From NCBI GenBank assembly GCA_021155195.1, contig JAJNPV010000050.1, forward strand, positions 434,001 through 498,000: 64,000 bases of DNA. The letters are read 5' to 3'. Below the pieces are notes generated by a model. The model was not told where the DNA came from and did not search any database. It was given only the letters and a program-made list of their open reading frames with translations. Of this stretch, positions 1 to 9,872 are shown one piece after another (position 1 is the stretch's first letter; the number at the start of each line of letters is the position of its first letter). The position numbers were made by a program, and so were the translations under genes. The DNA comes from Ohtaekwangia sp. Its GTDB lineage: Bacteria; Bacteroidota; Bacteroidia; Cytophagales; Cyclobacteriaceae.

Positions 1-587
1 AGGGTGGAATGGAAATTCCATTGGAAATTATTCAGTTAAAAGACGGTCGTCAAATGACCTCCATTAATTTTCAAGGCAAGGATGTCAAACAAGGTGTGTA
101 TGACGGCACTACTTTATGGTCAACTAACTTTCAAACCATGAAAGGTGAAAAAAGTGATGCCGAATCAACTGAGAATTTCAAACTAGATATTGGAGATTTT
201 CCTGATCCTTTTCTTAATTATAAGGCAAGAGGGTATAAAGTTGAATTACTTGGTAAGGAAAGCGTAGAGGGAACTGAAACCTTTAAAATAAAACTGACTA
301 AAAAACCAATTAAGGTTGATGGTAAGCAAACTGATAATATTGTTTATTACTACTTCGATGCTGAAAACTTTGTTCCAATTATGATGGAGCAAGAGGTTAA
401 TTCCGGTCCTGCAAAGGGAATGATCTCTCAAAGTACTATGAGTGATTATCAAGAAGTGAGTGGTTTAATGATGCCATTTTCGATGGCACAAGGTTACAAA
501 GGACAAGGCAGTCAGCCGATTACAATTACTAAAATCGAATTGAATCCTAAAGTGGATGCTACTGCTTTTGCAATGCCTGTTGAATAA
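1..587 (+). CDS. LolA/LppX-like outer-membrane lipoprotein-sorting protein, 5'-truncated
   Basis: Only the C-terminal part (about 194 residues) is present. The reading frame is open to the left edge and the first Met (position 9) is probably internal. The chain is a run of short beta strands with charged turns (QLKDGRQ, DGTTLW, YYYFDAENFVP, PFSMAQGYKGQG), which resembles the open beta-barrel fold of LolA/LppX-like proteins common in Bacteroidota. Those proteins handle lipid or lipoprotein substrates in the periplasm. The closing phrase about a fitted parameter (KIELNPKVDATAFAMPVE) is typical of that group. The signal peptide must lie outside the window. The assignment rests on overall resemblance only, since no catalytic motif exists to confirm it. 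Confidence 0.55.
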   Translation, partial: GGMEIPLEIIQLKDGRQMTSINFQGKDVKQGVYDGTTLWSTNFQTMKGEKSDAESTENFKLDIGDFPDPFLNYKARGYKVELLGKESVEGTETFKIKLTKKPIKVDGKQTDNIVYYYFDAENFVPIMMEQEVNSGPAKGMISQSTMSDYQEVSGLMMPFSMAQGYKGQGSQPITITKIELNPKVDATAFAMPVE

Positions 588-690
588 TAAGCTTATGAGA
601 CTCGCACACATCGCAAAATAGAAATAAAAGTTTTTTAAAGGAGCAGGATAGTACGTCTGCTCTTTTCTTTTGACTCAACCCCGTATTATA

Positions 691-3600
691 ATGAAAAGAA
701 TTATTACAATAATTACATTTTCTGTCATAGCATTATCAGTATATGCTCAAGAAGATGCAATCACAAAAGGAAAAGAACTATTTGGTGATTTAAAGGCGCG
801 CCATATTGGCCCGGCACTAATGAGCGGCCGAACAACTGATTTAGAATTACATCCAACTAATGATCGGGTATTGTATGTTGGCACCGCAGGTGGTGGTGTT
901 TGGAAAAGCAGCAATGGTGGCGCGACATTCAACTCAATATTTGATGATTATTGTCAGTCGATTGGAGCTGTTGAAATAGATCCTTCAAGCCCCGACAATG
1001 TTGTTTGGGTGGGTACTGGTGAAACATGGACAAGGAACAGTGTTTCGGTTGGAGATGGTTTATACAAAACAGTGGATGGTGGTACAAACTGGATAAAAAT
1101 GGGGTTTGAACAATCTGAACGCATTGCTGGCATTCAGGTGAATCCAAAAAATCCGGATGAAGTTTATGTGGCTGTGCTTGGCCCACTTTGGAATGATAGT
1201 GAAGAACGTGGTCTATATAAAACGATTGATGGTGGGAAAACCTGGAGCAAGATTTTATATGTCGACAAGACAACCGGATGTAGCGATCTCACACTCGATC
1301 CAAACAACCCAAATATTGTTTATGCTTCTTTTTGGGAGTTTAGAAGACAACCCTGGTCGTTCAGTTCGGGGGGTGAAAATAGTGCACTATACAAATCGAT
1401 TGATGGTGGGAAAACATTCAACAAAATTCATAACGGTTTCCCGAAAGGAAAACTAGGAAGACTTGCTATTGCGGTGGCTCCTTCTAATTCTAATATTTTA
1501 TATACAGTTATTGAATCCGAACAAGATAAAGACAAGGGCTTGTACCGGAGTGATGATGGCGGTGCAAATTGGAAACAACTTAACAATGATTTTGGCATTG
1601 TGGTGCGCCCCTTCTATTTCTCACGCATAGAGGTTGATCCACGAAATGCAGATGTAGTGGTGAAGGCTGGTTTGTTCGGTTCCATTTCACGCGATGGTGG
1701 GAAAACATTTAAGGATCTTGGCCCTAATCATTCGGATGTACATGATATTGTTTTTGATATTAAGAATTCCGATCGAATGTATGCAGCTACGGATGGGGGC
1801 GTCTATCGTTCATGGGATGGTGGAACTACGCTTGAAATTGTAGAGAACCTTCCGCTATCGCAGTTTTATCACGTAAGTGTAGACAATGAAGAGCCTTATA
1901 ATGTTTATGGAGGCTTGCAAGATAATGGTTGCTGGTATGGCCCTTCACAATCGCCAGGGGGTATTGAAGCACGCGATTGGAGACGTGTAGGTGTAGGCGA
2001 TGGGTACCGCGTGTATGCACATCCTACCAAAAAATTAATTTACTCCGAAATGCAAGGCGCTGAAAATGTGTGGCGATATGATCCTATAAAAGATCAGGCA
2101 AAAACCGTTCAACCATTGGCGGGAAAAGGCGATCCTAAACTTCGCTTCAATTGGAATGCGGCTATGGCTATAAGTGCAAGCAAGCCTGATCGATTTTATA
2201 TGGGTAGTCAATTTGTTCATCGCTCGGAAGACATGGGTGAAACGTGGATGAAAATATCCCCTGATCTTACCACCAATGATCCCACCAAACAGAATCAAGA
2301 AAATTCAGGTGGTCTCTCGCGCGATAATTCAGGAGCTGAAAATCACTGTACAATTTTTACTATTGCTGAATCTCCACTTGACGAAAACATAGTATGGGCC
2401 GGCACAGATGATGGTAATCTGCAACTCACAAAAGATGGTGGAAAAACCTGGACGAATGTTGTGGCCAATATTTCAGGCCTCCCTAAAAACACCATGGCAT
2501 ATCATGTTGAGGCAAGTGTATTTGGCAAGGGAATAGCCTATGCAGTTTTTACGGGCTATCAAACAGGTGATAAGAATACTTACGTGTACAAAACAACCGA
2601 CTTTGGAGCAACCTGGAAATCTATCGTAACCTCTGAAATCTATGGCTTTGCCAGAAACATTCAGGAAGATTATGAGAATGAAAATTTGTTGTTCCTGGGA
2701 ACAGAGTTTGGATTGTACATCACGTTGAATGGCGGTAAGAACTGGTATAAGTTCACCAATAACATGCCTGCAGCTAATGTGCACTTTATTGAATTGCATA
2801 AAAAGACCAATGACTTAGTAATTGCAACCCATGGACGTGGAGTAATCATCATTGATGATATTAGTCCTCTTCGCCAATTAACTGAAGAGAACATGAATAA
2901 GGAACTTCATTTCTTTACTACTAAACCAACCATCATTGCAGAAGCAAATGGATTTGGTGGGGGTAGTACAGAAACACAGTTTGTTGGTAATAACCCGAGT
3001 CGGGCAGCAAAAATTATCTACTACCTAAAGAAAAGACATACGTTTGGTAAAATGTCATTGGAGATTCAGGATTTAGAAGGCACCACAATTGCTGAATTGG
3101 GTCCAGGAAAATCTAAAGGTATCAATGTGGTGGAATGGAATTATAATATGAAACCACCAAAAATGGCGACTGCTAAAACATTTGCATTTGGTGGCTTTAC
3201 CTCACCGCGTGTTCCAGCGGGCACTTATAAAGTGGTGATTCAAAAAGGGAAAGAAACGTATACCAATGATCTCGTGATTCAATACGATCCCAAGTCTGAT
3301 ATCTCTTTGGCCGATCGAAAACTTCAGGAAGAGGCTACCATGAAGTTATACAACATGTCGCAAGAATTAGCGTACATGGTTTACACGCTTGATGAGTACG
3401 TTAAGATTGCAGAAGGAGTAAAAGCAAGAGATGCCAAGAGTGCTAAGGTCGCAACACCTTTGATTACCGAGCTTACCAAGCTGAAAGAAACGTTGGTGGT
3501 AACAAAGGGCGACAACTATGTGGGAGCCGCGGAACCTCAATTAAGAGAAAAGATGGCGGAGCTGTATGCTAAAGTTGCCGATAGTTATTACAAACCGAAC

Positions 3601-3771
3601 CAAGCCGAACTTTCAAACCTTGAGGCAATAGAAAGTAGGTTCGATAAGGGAAAAGAAGACTATAAGAAAATAAAGGATAAAAGCTTACCTAAGGTGATCA
3701 ACGCAAAGTCGAAGGATGCAATTGAACCAATTGTTCTTAAAACTTATGAAGAGTTCTTAAGAGATAATTAG
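691..3771 (+). CDS. Secreted Asp-box (VPS10/sortilin-like) beta-propeller protein
   Basis: This 1026-residue exported protein begins with a clear signal peptide (MKRIITIITFSVIALSVYAQ). I chose the ATG at 691 because it starts directly with that signal; the TTG at 670 only adds seven residues. At least ten Asp-box repeats of the form S-x-D-x-G-x-T-W are visible along residues 60-700, such as VDGGTNW, IDGGKTW, SDDGGANW, TKDGGKTW and TTDFGATW. These mark the blade edges of BNR/sortilin-type propellers. A helical C-terminal third follows. Family members are annotated as glycosyl hydrolases or VPS10-domain proteins, but I see no sialidase catalytic set, so a binding or scaffolding role is as likely as hydrolysis. 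It is a single gene ending at a strong shared terminator. Confidence 0.85.
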   Translation: MKRIITIITFSVIALSVYAQEDAITKGKELFGDLKARHIGPALMSGRTTDLELHPTNDRVLYVGTAGGGVWKSSNGGATFNSIFDDYCQSIGAVEIDPSSPDNVVWVGTGETWTRNSVSVGDGLYKTVDGGTNWIKMGFEQSERIAGIQVNPKNPDEVYVAVLGPLWNDSEERGLYKTIDGGKTWSKILYVDKTTGCSDLTLDPNNPNIVYASFWEFRRQPWSFSSGGENSALYKSIDGGKTFNKIHNGFPKGKLGRLAIAVAPSNSNILYTVIESEQDKDKGLYRSDDGGANWKQLNNDFGIVVRPFYFSRIEVDPRNADVVVKAGLFGSISRDGGKTFKDLGPNHSDVHDIVFDIKNSDRMYAATDGGVYRSWDGGTTLEIVENLPLSQFYHVSVDNEEPYNVYGGLQDNGCWYGPSQSPGGIEARDWRRVGVGDGYRVYAHPTKKLIYSEMQGAENVWRYDPIKDQAKTVQPLAGKGDPKLRFNWNAAMAISASKPDRFYMGSQFVHRSEDMGETWMKISPDLTTNDPTKQNQENSGGLSRDNSGAENHCTIFTIAESPLDENIVWAGTDDGNLQLTKDGGKTWTNVVANISGLPKNTMAYHVEASVFGKGIAYAVFTGYQTGDKNTYVYKTTDFGATWKSIVTSEIYGFARNIQEDYENENLLFLGTEFGLYITLNGGKNWYKFTNNMPAANVHFIELHKKTNDLVIATHGRGVIIIDDISPLRQLTEENMNKELHFFTTKPTIIAEANGFGGGSTETQFVGNNPSRAAKIIYYLKKRHTFGKMSLEIQDLEGTTIAELGPGKSKGINVVEWNYNMKPPKMATAKTFAFGGFTSPRVPAGTYKVVIQKGKETYTNDLVIQYDPKSDISLADRKLQEEATMKLYNMSQELAYMVYTLDEYVKIAEGVKARDAKSAKVATPLITELTKLKETLVVTKGDNYVGAAEPQLREKMAELYAKVADSYYKPNQAELSNLEAIESRFDKGKEDYKKIKDKSLPKVINAKSKDAIEPIVLKTYEEFLRDN

Positions 3772-3790
3772 TCCACCATCATTCGCAATA

Positions 3791-3824
3791 AAAAAGTCGT
3801 GACTATTATTAGTCACGACTTTTT
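3791..3824. terminator. Bidirectional rho-independent terminator
   Basis: Perfect inverted repeat with arms AAAAAGTCGTGACT and AGTCACGACTTTTT around a 6-base loop. It lies between the convergent propeller gene and the M20 peptidase gene, and the A and T tracts at the two ends allow termination in both directions. Confidence 0.9.
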
Positions 3825-3837
3825 ATTTGCTGGATTC

Positions 3838-5193
3838 TTACTTGCTGTAGTATTTATAAAACGTCACAATCGTCTCGATGCCAATCAAAAAGTTTTTGAT
3901 CCCATAGTGTTCGTTCGGTGAATGAATAGCATCACTATCCAACCCAAAACCCATCAGCACGGTATCTAATCCCAATTCCTTTTTAAAGAGAGATACGATT
4001 GGAATGCTTCCACCATCGCGCGTTGGAATGGGTGTTTTGCTCCAAACTTCTTCAAACGCTTTACTGGCAGCCCTAAATGCTTTGGAATCGGTTGGCGTCA
4101 CGGCAGGTTCGCCACCATGCAACGCAGTTACTTTTACTTTTACTGATTTAGGGGCAATTGATTGGAAATGCTTTGTAAAGAGTTCTGTTATCTCATGATT
4201 GTTTTGATGAGGAACCAGACGCATGGAAATTTTCGCGTATGCTTTCGATGGCAAAACTGTTTTCGCGCCTTCACCTGTGTAGCCACCCCAAATTCCATTT
4301 ACATCCAAGGTTGGCCGGGTACCCGTTCTTTCTAATGTTGTGTACCCCTTTTCTCCATGGATATCCGCAATGTCTAATTCTTTTTTATATGAATCTAAAT
4401 TAAACGGAGCAAGATTCAATGCTTTGCGTTCTTCCGCAGTGAGTTCATCCACTTTATCATAGAAGCCTGGAATGGTAACTCGTCCGTTTTCATCATGCAG
4501 GGAAGCAATCATTTTACTTAGCACGTTTGCCGGATTAGCCACTGCGCCACCATACACGCCTGAGTGCAAATCACGATTAGGGCCAGTAACTTCTACCTCC
4601 ATATAACTTAATCCGCGTAAGCCAACCGTTATAGACGGAGTGTCTAATGAAATCAACGATGTATCTGAAATCAAAATCACATCTGCCTTCAGTTTGCTTT
4701 TATTTTCTTTTACAAACGTACTGAGGTTATCAGAACCCACTTCCTCCTCGCCTTCTATCATGAATTTAACATTGCACGAAAGCTGGTTGAGTTTTGTCAT
4801 CGCCTCAAAAGCTTTAATGTGCATATAAAACTGCCCCTTGTCATCGCACGAACCACGCGCATAAATTTTCCCATCTTTTACTACCGGCTCAAAAGGTGGT
4901 GAGGTCCACAAATTGATCGGATCCGCAGGCTGCACATCGTAATGTCCATACACCAATACAGTAGGTAACTTAGCGTCAATTATTTTTTCACCATATACAA
5001 TGGGGTGGCCTTTTGTTTCACAAAGCTCTACTGTGTCCGCTCCGGCATCTTGCAATTTCTTCACTACATATTCTGCGGCTTTGCGCACATCGCTCTTGTG
5101 TTTACTGTCAGCACTCACAGACGGAATGCGGAGCAACTCAAAAAGTTCATCTAAAAATCGCTGTTGATTGGATTGGATATATTCTTTGATCAT
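3838..5193 (-). CDS. M20 family dipeptidase (CNDP-like)
   Basis: This 451-residue cytosolic metallopeptidase would hydrolyse short peptides using two zinc or manganese ions. The metal-ligand motif GHYDVQP (His84, Asp86), the bridging aspartate in GSCDDKG (residues 115-120) and the general-base motif EGEEE (147-151) are all visible. So are the dimerisation-domain segment DLHSGVYGG and a late HSPNEHYG histidine. The length and the lid domain between about residues 200 and 320 fit the carnosinase/CNDP branch rather than the shorter ArgE or PepT branches. No signal peptide is present. It ends convergently with the propeller gene at a shared terminator, and the CHAT gene lies 75 bases upstream on the same strand. 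Confidence 0.93.
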   Translation of the reverse strand: MIKEYIQSNQQRFLDELFELLRIPSVSADSKHKSDVRKAAEYVVKKLQDAGADTVELCETKGHPIVYGEKIIDAKLPTVLVYGHYDVQPADPINLWTSPPFEPVVKDGKIYARGSCDDKGQFYMHIKAFEAMTKLNQLSCNVKFMIEGEEEVGSDNLSTFVKENKSKLKADVILISDTSLISLDTPSITVGLRGLSYMEVEVTGPNRDLHSGVYGGAVANPANVLSKMIASLHDENGRVTIPGFYDKVDELTAEERKALNLAPFNLDSYKKELDIADIHGEKGYTTLERTGTRPTLDVNGIWGGYTGEGAKTVLPSKAYAKISMRLVPHQNNHEITELFTKHFQSIAPKSVKVKVTALHGGEPAVTPTDSKAFRAASKAFEEVWSKTPIPTRDGGSIPIVSLFKKELGLDTVLMGFGLDSDAIHSPNEHYGIKNFLIGIETIVTFYKYYSK

Positions 5194-5268
5194 GGTAGAA
5201 ATTTTAATGTCGCAAGGTAAGTTTCTTAATTCAAAGCTCAGAACATCAATGAAGATATCCTCCTCTGT

Positions 5269-8200
5269 TTAGTTTTTCGTCAAGATAAACGCACCCCAAT
5301 AATACGGCTCAGGAAATTTCTTTTTTAACGAACTCATTGCTTGCTGAAAAGATCCGGATAGGTTTTGTGTTTCAATTAACGTTTGATAGAAATTGGTCAT
5401 AAATTCCATAGTAGCTGTGTCATCTACTTTCCACAAAGAAGTAATCACATTCTGAACACCTGCTCGCTGTAAGGCTCGTTTCAACCCATAAATTCCCTCA
5501 CCCGGAACTACCTCACCCAATCCGGTTTCGCAAGCTGATAACACTACCAGTTTAGTGCTAAACAAATTCATATCTTGAATTTCTGCAGAGGTTAAAATGC
5601 CTTGAGGCAAAAGTTTATAATTATTCAAACCTTCTTTTTGCTGAGCGCCCGCCAAAATTAATCCCGATCCGGAAAGAGATTCAAACAAATTGTGATACCC
5701 AGAAGTTGAAGTAGGTTTGTCTAACCAAAAACCATGCGTTGCCAGATGAAGCACATCCGTCTGATTGTTTTTAAAGATTGACTGCTTCGTTGCTTTTTCT
5801 TCGGTAAGCAAAGAAACCTTGGTGTTATTTTTTTGAAACACGGAGGCAATGGTTTCCGCTTCTGTTTTTGTACCTGGCAGCATGCTAATGGCTTCGCTCG
5901 TTAGGTATTCTCTGGAGGTGCGCGCACTGTCCTGCTTATTTTTTATTGCATGATCCCCATACAGCGGGTTTCCTAAAATAGTGGCCGTTGAAAATGTTAA
6001 CGGAATTTCACGACCCAGTTGCGCCAGTGTTGGAACTGTTTGAATTTGAATTTCATCTACCAAATATTTTTTTGTTTCAGGATTAAAAAGTGTGTTTAGA
6101 TTGATGAGATGGAAAACTCCATCCGGTGCCCAATAAATTTTTTGAATTCCACTCAAGGCAGATGCTAACGGTTTCCAGAAAATCTCATAAGACGCTTCGT
6201 CTCTTAATTTAAATTGAATGGAGTTTCGATAGCGTTTATAATGCTTGCTCTCCATCAATTCGCCCTCAAAAGGAAAAGGAATCAATTCAAGTGGCGCATT
6301 TTTCTTTACAATTAATGCAGCATACTTTACTTTTTTACCATAGTAAGCTTTGTGGTTTTCCTGATAGCGAATTATTTCTATGGCTGCATCTTTGTCACCC
6401 AAATGTTTTCGAATAGAATCTGCTGAGGGAATGTAATCTAGTCGCATACTAGAAGTGTCGCGAGCCAAGCGGATCATTTTCTTTTCTGTTTCCAGAATTT
6501 CGTTTTTTACCATGGCCATTCCTTTTTTATCAGGCTCTTCTTTTATGTATAATTCATTTAAATATTCGCGCAAGCTTTGCCAAACAATTTGAAGTCGCGC
6601 TACTTGTGGATCGTTTGATCGTGATACATCATATAGCAATCGAAAATTTCCACGCAAAACAAATGAATGGTAAAAGAGGGTTTGCTTTAAACAGGTTGTC
6701 AGAATACTATCATAACCCTGAGGCGTTACCGCACTCTTTTGTTCCATGACAATATTAAGAAAGCGACTAAACGTTTCCTGTTGCTTTTGTGAATAAAAGA
6801 TTTGGGCTTCTTCAGAGAATCCTAACCGAAAGGCAATCGCCTTTAGATTCTCAATGGTAAAAAGATTTTCATAAACAAGAATCGAATTCCTGTTACGTCC
6901 ATCTCGTCCAAGCAAAAAAGCCAATTCCTTTGTCCATTCATTAGCTAAAAAATATTTCCCTTGTTCCTCCAGTTGTTTAATCTGGTTTAAATAAAAGTTT
7001 GGATACACAGGGCTTTGTAAGAACCCTGCCTTCTGCGCAAGCGTACGATCGCTTAACAAATCAAGATATTGAAACAAAGAACCCTCTTCTTTTCTTATCT
7101 CCTCCAGTCCATCAGCAATCTCCGCTCCTGCCTTGGTGTTCTTGTCCGGTTCATTGAGTTTGGCATGAAGTAATTCTTGGTTTCTGGTTTTCAGCATCAG
7201 GCTTAACTGGCCTGCTTTGTTCCCGTCATAGCCATCTATCTTTTTTCTATAGTATTCATCACATAGTTTATAAAGTGAATCTGCTTTTTGATAAGAGCCC
7301 AATGATTCATAAAAACGGCCAACAGCCAGCCATAAATCAGTAGGCACAAATTGGTAACTACAGCCAAACGCTTGCCCGGCATCTTTTACTGCTTGTTCTC
7401 CGTCTTCATATAAACCTGCTTCTGCAAAAAATTTAAGTTTGGTTAATTCAAAATTCATCATCTCATTTTGCTCACTCAGCGAGTTGGCCAGGTAAACAAA
7501 ATGTTTGTTAAGTGATGTATCACCGGTAATGAGCCGCCAAATGGGACGAACCATCTCTACATGTTGATCTACTTGAGAAACAATCTGGTCAGCAGTTTCA
7601 AAATCAATCGATCGAATAAAATGTTCTAATGCCGGCACGGAACGCTCGCGCCAAAGAATGGGTAACTCTGCAATAACAGGTTGGCGAAAAGCATCTTGTT
7701 GGTCATAGTAGCCACTCTCCTCAAGGCTGCTTAACAGCGATAGGGAGTCCGGTAAAAGTGTTGTTATTAGTTTTTGATAACCCGTCTTCATCAACTCCTC
7801 CATTTTCATAGCCTCCCCCAATCTAAAATTGAGATCAATTTTATCTTCTTTAGTTCCGAGTTGGTTCGCTTCCGTCCATTTAAAAAGACCTGAGTAAACA
7901 TTTGCTACCAGCCCTGGTTCCGCATATATTAAACTACTTGCGCGATGGTTGCCCACAAAGGCAAAAGCTGAGTCAGTCACTTGCATGGCTTCTTTCCAAT
8001 TTCTTGCTTTCGTCAATTCTAATGCAGAGGCTATTAGTTTATAGAATTGATTGGCCTCCTCATATAATTTATCTACAGGAAGTTTATTTAAAGAATCAGG
8101 TGGGATAGTAAAATCACCATAGGTTAAAAACGGGTATTGTTTTCGTCTCACCTTATTTAACTCTTCTGGGCTGCGAATCACTTTTAGCGGAAGTGTTACG

Positions 8201-8973
8201 GTCCAATCAGGAACTGTGCGATATCCCTCCGAAAAATAAGCCGAGCTTAATCTGATTATAATGAATTTGAATTTATCAAACTCAGGAGCACCAAAAATGG
8301 ATTCTTCCAGAACGATTGATGTTTTATTATTGACCAATGAATCCGATCGATAAAAACTTTGAACTACAACAGGGTTGGAGGAAGCACTTTTTGCAAGACC
8401 AACATCCCATTGGCTGCTGAATTTACCAAGCAGTGGTAAACAACAACTTGTGTTTAGGTTTACTTCCAGATGTGCGGTTGTTTCCTCGCTATACTCAGAT
8501 ACTTTGAGATGAGAAAACCAGGCATCGGAAACCGAAACGTTGAAATCAAAAAGCTGAATCTGGTTGCGTACTGTATTACTTTGTTTTGTGTATGTTTTCT
8601 GATCACTGGCATAAAAAGTGGTAAATAGATAGTAAGTGCCTGCCTTTAATGAATGACGAACCGATTTCTCCTGATAGGAATAGTGCGGAAGAGTGCAAAG
8701 CGAGTCTAGTATGGTTTTATCGGTAGCTGTAAGTATAGAATCTTCGGAAGCAATGATAACCAGTCGCCCCTTCACTGAACTCACATAGATATCCTCATTA
8801 GATTCAACCGTCCAGTTAAAACTCAAGGGTTTAGAAGTTATACCAAACTGATCATAAGGTTCTAATGCTGATTGTGAAGAAACACGCAACGTATAGGCAC
8901 CCTGAGCCATCAGCTCAAAAGCTGCAAGAAAAAGGAAAAAACAGAGTGTAATAAAACGAACACAGTAACCCAT
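5269..8973 (-). CDS. Exported TPR/CHAT-domain protein, probable cysteine protease
   Basis: This 1234-residue protein starts with a signal peptide (hydrophobic stretch at residues 8-22, then MAQG). The N-terminal 250 residues are beta-rich. They are followed by a long helical region of TPR-like repeats (about 290-800) and a C-terminal CHAT (caspase-HetF-associated) domain of about 330 residues. The catalytic histidine sits in LHLATHGFW (His1080) and the cysteine in VVLSACETGLGE (Cys1148). The typical ending motifs GVQNVITSLWKVDD and PYYWGAFIL are present. CHAT proteins are caspase-like peptidases. Most known ones act inside the cell, so export to the periplasm or surface is the odd feature here. 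The substrate cannot be read from the sequence. Confidence 0.88.
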   Translation of the reverse strand: MGYCVRFITLCFFLFLAAFELMAQGAYTLRVSSQSALEPYDQFGITSKPLSFNWTVESNEDIYVSSVKGRLVIIASEDSILTATDKTILDSLCTLPHYSYQEKSVRHSLKAGTYYLFTTFYASDQKTYTKQSNTVRNQIQLFDFNVSVSDAWFSHLKVSEYSEETTAHLEVNLNTSCCLPLLGKFSSQWDVGLAKSASSNPVVVQSFYRSDSLVNNKTSIVLEESIFGAPEFDKFKFIIIRLSSAYFSEGYRTVPDWTVTLPLKVIRSPEELNKVRRKQYPFLTYGDFTIPPDSLNKLPVDKLYEEANQFYKLIASALELTKARNWKEAMQVTDSAFAFVGNHRASSLIYAEPGLVANVYSGLFKWTEANQLGTKEDKIDLNFRLGEAMKMEELMKTGYQKLITTLLPDSLSLLSSLEESGYYDQQDAFRQPVIAELPILWRERSVPALEHFIRSIDFETADQIVSQVDQHVEMVRPIWRLITGDTSLNKHFVYLANSLSEQNEMMNFELTKLKFFAEAGLYEDGEQAVKDAGQAFGCSYQFVPTDLWLAVGRFYESLGSYQKADSLYKLCDEYYRKKIDGYDGNKAGQLSLMLKTRNQELLHAKLNEPDKNTKAGAEIADGLEEIRKEEGSLFQYLDLLSDRTLAQKAGFLQSPVYPNFYLNQIKQLEEQGKYFLANEWTKELAFLLGRDGRNRNSILVYENLFTIENLKAIAFRLGFSEEAQIFYSQKQQETFSRFLNIVMEQKSAVTPQGYDSILTTCLKQTLFYHSFVLRGNFRLLYDVSRSNDPQVARLQIVWQSLREYLNELYIKEEPDKKGMAMVKNEILETEKKMIRLARDTSSMRLDYIPSADSIRKHLGDKDAAIEIIRYQENHKAYYGKKVKYAALIVKKNAPLELIPFPFEGELMESKHYKRYRNSIQFKLRDEASYEIFWKPLASALSGIQKIYWAPDGVFHLINLNTLFNPETKKYLVDEIQIQTVPTLAQLGREIPLTFSTATILGNPLYGDHAIKNKQDSARTSREYLTSEAISMLPGTKTEAETIASVFQKNNTKVSLLTEEKATKQSIFKNNQTDVLHLATHGFWLDKPTSTSGYHNLFESLSGSGLILAGAQQKEGLNNYKLLPQGILTSAEIQDMNLFSTKLVVLSACETGLGEVVPGEGIYGLKRALQRAGVQNVITSLWKVDDTATMEFMTNFYQTLIETQNLSGSFQQAMSSLKKKFPEPYYWGAFILTKN

Positions 8974-9046
8974 GATCCAAATTTAGACATCTCATGGAAT
9001 AATTTTTTAAGAATGTACTCATTCAAAAATTTTTACCTTCGCATTT

Positions 9047-9871
9047 ATGTCTTTATTCTTCGCTTCATTAAACTCCGGAAGTAACGGGAATTGTTATTAT
9101 GTAGGTAATAAGCAGGAAGCTGTGCTTGTTGATGCCGGAATATCCTGTCGCGAGACGGAAATTCGCATGAAGCGGTTGGGACTCTCTGTAAAAAATGTGA
9201 AAGGAATTTTTGTAACACACGAACACTTTGATCATACAAAAGGAATTGCTGTACTATCGAAGAAATATCAAATCCCTGTTTACATCACCAACCCTACACT
9301 GCAGCAAGCAAGGCTTCGAATAAAACCCCATTTAATAGCACGGCTCAAAGCCTACGAGCCTATCTCTGTGGGTGGGCTCACGATTACCGCATTTCCAAAG
9401 CTCCATGACGCGGTTGATCCATTAAGCATGGTTGTTGATGATGGAATTAATAGGGTGGGTGTTTTTACCGACATCGGTTTTTCGTGCGAACATGTAATTA
9501 AACATTTTGGCCAATGCCATGCTGCCTTTCTAGAGTCTAACTATGATGAGCACATGTTGGAGGTGGGTCCTTATCCGCTTCCTTTAAAAAACAGAATCCG
9601 TGGAGGTAAAGGACATATTTCGAACAGACAGGCCGCAAATCTTTTCAAACTGCATCGACCTGAATTTATGAGCCACCTTATACTGTCTCATCTTTCTGAA
9701 CACAATAATTCACAAGCGCTTGTTCAGAATCTATTCAATTCAATTGCCGGACAAACTCAAATGATTGTTGCAACCCGTTACCGGGAAACAGAACTCTTTT
9801 GTATTGATAGCTCTGTAACAAGCCCGAAAACCTTTGCCTACCGTAAGCAAGAACAACTCTCATTGTTTTAG
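9047..9871 (+). CDS. Metallo-beta-lactamase-fold hydrolase of the YycJ/WalJ type
   Basis: The 274-residue cytosolic protein has the opening SLNSGSNGNCYYV that is characteristic of the YycJ/WalJ group, and the metal-binding motif THEHFDHTKG (His58, His60, Asp62, His63). Further histidines lie in KLHDAVDP and in LSHLSEHNNS. Characterised relatives are 5'-3' DNA exonucleases or phosphodiesterases with a role in repair fidelity, so a nuclease role is the best inference. The gene is transcribed away from the CHAT gene. A box resembling the Bacteroidota -7 element (TACCTTCG, 9034-9041) lies six bases before the ATG. Confidence 0.85.
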   Translation: MSLFFASLNSGSNGNCYYVGNKQEAVLVDAGISCRETEIRMKRLGLSVKNVKGIFVTHEHFDHTKGIAVLSKKYQIPVYITNPTLQQARLRIKPHLIARLKAYEPISVGGLTITAFPKLHDAVDPLSMVVDDGINRVGVFTDIGFSCEHVIKHFGQCHAAFLESNYDEHMLEVGPYPLPLKNRIRGGKGHISNRQAANLFKLHRPEFMSHLILSHLSEHNNSQALVQNLFNSIAGQTQMIVATRYRETELFCIDSSVTSPKTFAYRKQEQLSLF

Positions 9872-9872
9872 G

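Noticed and set aside
929..1273. Minus-strand frame opposite the propeller gene
   Set aside because: It runs inside a strongly conserved gene on the other strand, has biased composition (many His and Gln from the opposite frame) and no known motif.
8978..8985. Exact TAnnTTTG box (minus strand) before the CHAT gene
   Set aside because: It lies five bases before the ATG, which would leave no leader, and no -33 box is found.
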